From the IMG/VR virus record IMGVR_UViG_3300009508_000029, positions 1 to 36,805 of that record: a DNA stretch of 36,805 bases; one strand, given 5' to 3'. Below the pieces are notes generated by a model. The model worked only from the letters and a program-made list of their open reading frames with translations. It was not told the DNA's origin and did no database searches. This DNA is from a virus. The translations under genes and the position numbers were made by a program. Positions 32,918 to 36,805 of this stretch are shown one piece after another; position 1 is the stretch's first letter, and the number at the start of each line of letters is the position of its first letter.

Positions 32918-33874
32918 ATGAAAAGATTGCTTATCATTGATGGACAAAACATGTTCATCCGTAACTATGTCATGTCCCCTCAGTTGGATATTAATGGTCA
33001 TCCTATTGGAGGACTAACCGGATTTCTGCGGTCACTACAAAAGGAGGTTCGCCGAGCAAAGGCAGATCGTGTAGTGATTGCCTGGGAAGGACCTGGCGGA
33101 TCACAGTCTCGTCGTGATAAAAACAAAAACTACAAACTTGGTCGGAAAGCCCCGAAACTAAATAGAGAGTATGAGTTTTCCACCCCGGAAGAGGAGAGGG
33201 AAAATAAGTACGAACAACTGTTGCGTCTGACTGAGTATTTGGAAAACCTCCCCATCTTACAGATGTCGCTAGAAAATATAGAAGCGGATGACATCATCGC
33301 ATGGCTTTGTCACTGTAATGAGTATAAAGAGTGGCAGAAAGTAATTGTCTCAAATGACCAAGACTTCTTCCAGTTGTGTGACGATCATACTATCATTTTG
33401 CGTCCTGGGAAAAACGAACAAATAATCAACAAAAAGCGAGTGCTTGAGGACTTCGATATTCACCCTCGTAACTTTGCCTGGGCACGTGCAATCGTAGGCG
33501 ACAAATCAGATAATTTGGTCGGAGTGAAGGGTCTTGGGCTCAAGACTGTTGCTAAAAGATTTCCGTTCCTTTCCGAAAATAAAGACTATGGCTTTAGTGA
33601 GATTATGTCTCACGCAAAAAATAATAAAGCGAAAGTCAAGGCATATCAAAATGTTCTCGATAGTGAGGAAATTATTGCTTCAAATTATGAAATTATGCAG
33701 CTATATACCTCTACCATCTCGCCGCAAGGAGTTAACAAACTCAAGTATGCAATTGAGAACGACGGGGTCGAACTTGATCGCACTAAAATTAGGACAATGC
33801 TTCTCAAGGATGGTATCGGTACTCTTAATATAGACGAACTTATGTTGATGTTAAACTCTCATAGAAAAGTTTGA
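32918..33874 (+). CDS. 5'-3' exonuclease / flap endonuclease (T4 RNase H-like)
   Basis: The 318-residue product has the FEN/PIN nuclease pattern: LLIIDGQN (4-11, D8), ENIEADDIIAWL (119-130; E122, D124, D125), VSNDQDFFQL (144-153; D147, D149) and VGDKSDNLVGVKGLGLKT (193-210; D195, D198 and the helix-hairpin). These acids bind the two metals. It would remove RNA primers and flaps, the activity Pol I carries in the same chain and this phage keeps in a separate gene. An aspartate common in the second motif is glutamate here (AWEGPG, E57). GGAG lies just before the ATG. Confidence 0.9.
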   Translation: MKRLLIIDGQNMFIRNYVMSPQLDINGHPIGGLTGFLRSLQKEVRRAKADRVVIAWEGPGGSQSRRDKNKNYKLGRKAPKLNREYEFSTPEEERENKYEQLLRLTEYLENLPILQMSLENIEADDIIAWLCHCNEYKEWQKVIVSNDQDFFQLCDDHTIILRPGKNEQIINKKRVLEDFDIHPRNFAWARAIVGDKSDNLVGVKGLGLKTVAKRFPFLSENKDYGFSEIMSHAKNNKAKVKAYQNVLDSEEIIASNYEIMQLYTSTISPQGVNKLKYAIENDGVELDRTKIRTMLLKDGIGTLNIDELMLMLNSHRKV

Positions 33875-33878
33875 GAGT
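33855..33878 (+). other. Hairpin over the exonuclease stop codon
   Basis: ACTCTCA (33855-33861) pairs with TGAGAGT (33872-33878) around a ten-base loop that includes the end of the reading frame. It is followed by GCCCTTTATATTTTC, a mixed T-rich stretch. It could be a weak terminator ending the gp32-uvsX-exonuclease transcript before the helicase promoter. Confidence 0.4.
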
Positions 33879-33882
33879 GCCC

Positions 33883-33910
33883 TTTATATTTTCGTTATAT
33901 AGGCTATAGT
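33883..33910 (+). promoter_or_regulatory. Sigma70-like promoter for helicase gene
   Basis: TTTATA (33883-33888), 16 bases, TATAGT (33905-33910), 18 bases before the helicase start. The layout and -10 box are identical to those before gp32. The leader would be short, about ten bases, but includes AAGGAAC as a binding site. Confidence 0.5.
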
Positions 33911-33928
33911 AAGGAACAAGGAAATTAA

Positions 33929-35434
33929 ATGACCGAACAACAATACGACACATTCAGTAAGTTCGGAAAGTCCTTCCAGGAAAAATTAGTAAAGACCATT
34001 CTCTTTGATCGCAACTTTGCGAATCAAATGGAAGAGGTCCTCGATACTAGTTATTTAGAGTTGAAGTATCTTCAAGTCTTTGTGGATCTTCTCTTCCAGC
34101 ATAAGCAAGATTACCCGCACCCAACCTATGAAGCAATGGTTTCAGTTGTGCGGACACAGACCGAAGATTATTCAGATAGTATTATTAAACAGGTCATCGA
34201 GTTTATGGCTCGTATCAAGAGCAATGCCATCGGTGACGACGACGAAGAATATGTTAAAGAAAAGTCCCTAGACTTTTGCAAGAAGCAGAAACTAAAAGAA
34301 GCCATCCTCAAGTCGGTGGACCTTCTCCAATCCCAGAGTTTTGACCAGATTCAAAAGGTCATCAACGACGCTATGAACCTTGGAGCAGACAACGATCACG
34401 GGCACGACTATCACGAAGATATTCTTGACCGCTTTGAGATGAAGATGCGCAACCCTGTCTCCACTCATTGGGATGAGATTGATGATATTACAAAAGGTGG
34501 CCTCGGCAAACGAGAACTTGGTGTAGTGGTTGCACCAACTGGAGCCGGCAAGTCTATGGCGCTTGCTCACCTAGGTGCGATGGCAGTTGTCAAAGGCAAG
34601 ACGGTGGTCCACTATACGCTAGAACTTGCCGACACTGTGGTTGGCCAACGCTATGACTCCTGCATCACAGGCATCGAACTAAAGAATTTGATGTCCATGA
34701 AGGAGGCTATTATCGGGGTCATCGAACACATCCCTGGGCAACTCATTATCAAAGAGTATCCTACCAAGTCAGCCTCTACCCGCACAATTTCAACGCACCT
34801 AGAGAAACTAAAACAAAAAGGTATCAATCCCGATATGATTATCGTGGACTACGCTGACCTTTTGAAGCCAACAGCAAGCGGGTTCAAGACCCAGGAACTC
34901 CGCCATAGCCTCGGTAACATCTATGAAGAACTGCGAGCCATCGGTCAAGTGTGGGACATCCCAGTGTGGACAGCATCCCAGACAAACCGGAGCGGACTAA
35001 ACGCAGATGTAATCACGATGGAATCTATCAGTGAAGCATTTAGCAAGTGCTTTGTGGCTGACTTTATCTGTTCCATCTCCCGCACGGTTGAGGATAAGAC
35101 TGAGAACAAAGGTCGTATGTTCGTAGCCAAAAACCGCAACGGTGTTGATGGCATTGTCTACCCGATGGAGATTGATACTTCCAAGGTTCATCTGCGAGTG
35201 CTCCCACCTGACGAACACTCAACGATCGATGCTGTGGTGATGAAGACCAAGCAAGAGCAAGACGAACACCTTCGCCAGAAGTATAAGAAGTTCAAAGCGA
35301 CCCGAGATAAAAAAGCAGAAGACGCCCGCCAAAAAGCGGACGATAAAAAAAAAGAGAATGAAGAACAAAAGAGCCTCAAGCAAGGCTTACGAGATTTAAA
35401 ACAAAGTATTGAAAAGGAGCAAGTAGCATCATGA
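33929..35434 (+). CDS. 41: Replicative DNA helicase, gp41/DnaB-like
   Basis: The 501-residue protein has a helical N-terminal domain (1-170) and a RecA-like motor with Walker A VAPTGAGKSM (201-210), VVHYTLELADTVVGQRYD (226-243, the catalytic-glutamate strand), Walker B MIIVDYADLLKP near 307-318, and WTASQTNRSG near 348-357 with the sensor glutamine. This is the SF4 helicase that unwinds the fork in T4 (gp41, 475 residues). The last 70 residues are a charged coil rich in lysine, glutamate and glutamine, longer than in T4. It overlaps the following gene in ATGA. Confidence 0.93.
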   Translation: MTEQQYDTFSKFGKSFQEKLVKTILFDRNFANQMEEVLDTSYLELKYLQVFVDLLFQHKQDYPHPTYEAMVSVVRTQTEDYSDSIIKQVIEFMARIKSNAIGDDDEEYVKEKSLDFCKKQKLKEAILKSVDLLQSQSFDQIQKVINDAMNLGADNDHGHDYHEDILDRFEMKMRNPVSTHWDEIDDITKGGLGKRELGVVVAPTGAGKSMALAHLGAMAVVKGKTVVHYTLELADTVVGQRYDSCITGIELKNLMSMKEAIIGVIEHIPGQLIIKEYPTKSASTRTISTHLEKLKQKGINPDMIIVDYADLLKPTASGFKTQELRHSLGNIYEELRAIGQVWDIPVWTASQTNRSGLNADVITMESISEAFSKCFVADFICSISRTVEDKTENKGRMFVAKNRNGVDGIVYPMEIDTSKVHLRVLPPDEHSTIDAVVMKTKQEQDEHLRQKYKKFKATRDKKAEDARQKADDKKKENEEQKSLKQGLRDLKQSIEKEQVAS

Positions 35435-36805
35435 ATGAGCAGGACGTATCAACACAAATTTTATCTGACATCACAGTGTATATGAAGTACGCTAGATACT
35501 TGCCAGAGAAGCAACGCCGTGAAACCTGGGAAGAACTAGTCGCTCGGAACATGGACATGCACATGAAGAAGTATCCCAATCTCAAGCAAGAGATTAAGGA
35601 CAACTATCAGTTTGTTTATGACAAGAAGGTATTACCCTCAATGCGCTCCATGCAGTTCGCTGGCAAGCCCATTGAGATCTCACCCAATCGTGTGTTCAAC
35701 TGCGCCTACGCTCCAGTTGATGATTGGCGTGTCTTCGGCGAGATTATGTTTTTGCTGCTCGGCGGAACTGGCGTTGGCTACTCTGTCCAACAACATCACG
35801 TTGATGAACTGCCAGAAATTCGCAAACCAAATGTTAATCGTACTCGGAGGTATTTAGTAAATGACAGTATTGAAGGATGGGCAGACGCTGTTAAGTATCT
35901 TATCCGGAGTTACTTCTTCGGTGGTTCTAAACTACGATTTGATTATAGCGATATTCGTCCTAAGGGTGCTCGCCTTGTAACTTCGGGCGGCAAAGCCCCA
36001 GGACCCCAGCCACTCAAAGAGTGCTTGGTCAAGGTTGAGGGCGTTCTTAACGAGAAAAATGATGGTGACAGATTGTCTGCCATTGAAGTCCACGACATCG
36101 TTTGCCACATTGCCGACGCTGTGCTGGCTGGCGGCATCCGACGTGCTGCTCTCATCTCTTTGTTCTCCGCAAGTGACAACGAGATGATTGCCTGCAAGGC
36201 TGGCAACTGGTGGGAGACTAATCCGCAGCGTGGACGAGCCAATAACTCTGCTGTACTTTTGCGGCACAAGGTCACAAAAGAATTCTTCCTAGACTTGTGG
36301 AAACGAGTGGAAGCATCCAACGCTGGCGAACCTGGCATCTATTTATCTAACGACAAGGACTGGGGAACCAACCCGTGCTGTGAGATTGGACTACGACCAT
36401 TCCAGTTCTGTAATCTGACTGAAGTAAATGTCAGTAACATCACAGGACAAAATGATTTGGAACAGCGGGTCAAGGCTGCCACCTTTATCGGCACGCTCCA
36501 AGCAGGCTATACTGACTTCCATTATCTGCGCCCAGTTTGGCAGCGGACCACTGAAAAGGATGCACTCATCGGCGTGTCCATGACAGGCATCGCTTCGGGT
36601 CGTGTGCTCCAAGACGACATTAGTTTGACGGACGCTGCGAACGTAGTGAAGGAAGAGAATGCTCGTGTGGCAGATATGATTGGAATCAACCAGGCAGCCC
36701 GCACAACCTGCGTAAAACCTGCCGGCACCACGAGTTTGACCCTGGGAACATCCAGTGGCATCCACGCCTGGCACAACGATTATTATATCCGCCGAATCAG
36801 AGTTG
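35431..36805 (+). CDS. nrdJ: Ribonucleotide reductase, class II-like, 3' end beyond window
   Basis: An open frame of 458 codons starts at ATG 35431 within the helicase stop (ATGA) and runs off the window. AAGGAG at 35414-35419 serves it. Features in order: VFNCAYAP with redox Cys C91, LLLGGTGVGYSVQ (108-120), LAGGIRRAALISLF (232-245), TNPCCEIGL with the thiyl-radical cysteine C316 and partners N314 and E318, QFCNLTEVN with the second redox Cys C327, and KPAGTTSLTLGTSSG (429-443), the phosphate-binding loop. The GGIRRAALISL and PQRGRANNSAV segments look like adenosylcobalamin-dependent (class II, monomeric RTPR-type) enzymes rather than class I NrdA; the missing C-terminus would help decide. 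It supplies deoxynucleotides for phage replication. Confidence 0.85.
   Translation, partial: MNEQDVSTQILSDITVYMKYARYLPEKQRRETWEELVARNMDMHMKKYPNLKQEIKDNYQFVYDKKVLPSMRSMQFAGKPIEISPNRVFNCAYAPVDDWRVFGEIMFLLLGGTGVGYSVQQHHVDELPEIRKPNVNRTRRYLVNDSIEGWADAVKYLIRSYFFGGSKLRFDYSDIRPKGARLVTSGGKAPGPQPLKECLVKVEGVLNEKNDGDRLSAIEVHDIVCHIADAVLAGGIRRAALISLFSASDNEMIACKAGNWWETNPQRGRANNSAVLLRHKVTKEFFLDLWKRVEASNAGEPGIYLSNDKDWGTNPCCEIGLRPFQFCNLTEVNVSNITGQNDLEQRVKAATFIGTLQAGYTDFHYLRPVWQRTTEKDALIGVSMTGIASGRVLQDDISLTDAANVVKEENARVADMIGINQAARTTCVKPAGTTSLTLGTSSGIHAWHNDYYIRRIRV

Noticed and set aside
35612-36338. Frames on both strands over the ribonucleotide reductase
   Set aside because: The frame from 35431 is open to the window end with all reductase motifs, so the others are shadows.
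36391-36776. Two - strand frames of 127 and 84 codons at the right edge
   Set aside because: They lie opposite the conserved reductase phosphate-loop region and show no protein-like pattern.
1-36805. tRNA genes, CRISPR arrays, insertion sequences or an integrase
   Set aside because: I saw no cloverleaf in the short gaps, no repeat-spacer array and no transposase or integrase motifs; the gaps are too small for most of these.

Overview
The window is part of a tailed-phage genome with a contractile tail, a distant T4-like myovirus of the kind common in marine samples. Every supported gene is on the + strand and gaps are very short. The evidence is a recognisable T4-type set: large terminase (gp17), portal (gp20), prohead protease (gp21), scaffold (gp22), major capsid (gp23), neck and tail-completion proteins (gp13, gp14, gp15-like), sheath (gp18), tube (gp19), gp26-like baseplate protein, tape measure, paired gp48/gp54-like tube initiators and a gp53-like wedge protein, followed by gp32, UvsX, a FEN-type nuclease and a gp41-type helicase. 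It is far from T4 itself: the polymerase is family A rather than family B, the ribonucleotide reductase looks B12-dependent (class II), and gene order is rearranged. The host cannot be named from the sequence; a Gram-negative aquatic bacterium is an inference only.

Layout. 1-209: 3' end of a small zinc-ribbon gene. 210-4222: unknown gene, terminase, portal. 4203-8746: head-assembly region with gp21 and several unknown small genes, including a predicted membrane protein, a fibre-like protein and a homolog of ribosomal protein bS21. 8821-11648: scaffold and major capsid protein, closed by a hairpin plus an intrinsic terminator at 11690-11722. 11776-18200: neck, sheath and tube. 18265-28397: baseplate and tape measure. 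28366-30922: an exonuclease-free family A DNA polymerase, a divergent tubulin/FtsZ-like protein and an unknown gene. 30988-36805: gp32, UvsX, 5'-3' exonuclease, replicative helicase and a ribonucleotide reductase that runs off the window.

How they work together: terminase, portal, gp21, gp22 and gp23 build and fill the head; gp13/14/15 join it to the tail; gp18/19, the tape measure and the baseplate proteins make the contractile tail; the last third copies and recombines DNA and supplies deoxynucleotides. The polymerase and tubulin-like genes sit directly behind baseplate genes, with overlaps and no visible promoter. gp32 and the helicase gene each have a sigma70-like promoter of identical layout.

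The most notable item is the 282-residue protein at 29576-30424. It follows the tubulin/FtsZ fold pattern along its whole length but has degenerate nucleotide-binding and catalytic loops. Phage tubulins are known from jumbo phages (PhuZ) and Bacillus phages/plasmids (TubZ); I am not aware of one described in a T4-type replication cluster. Other points of interest are the phage bS21, the stand-alone polymerase domain, a possible frameshift at a seven-T run before the tape measure gene, and a 39-codon gene with a strong ribosome binding site before gp21.
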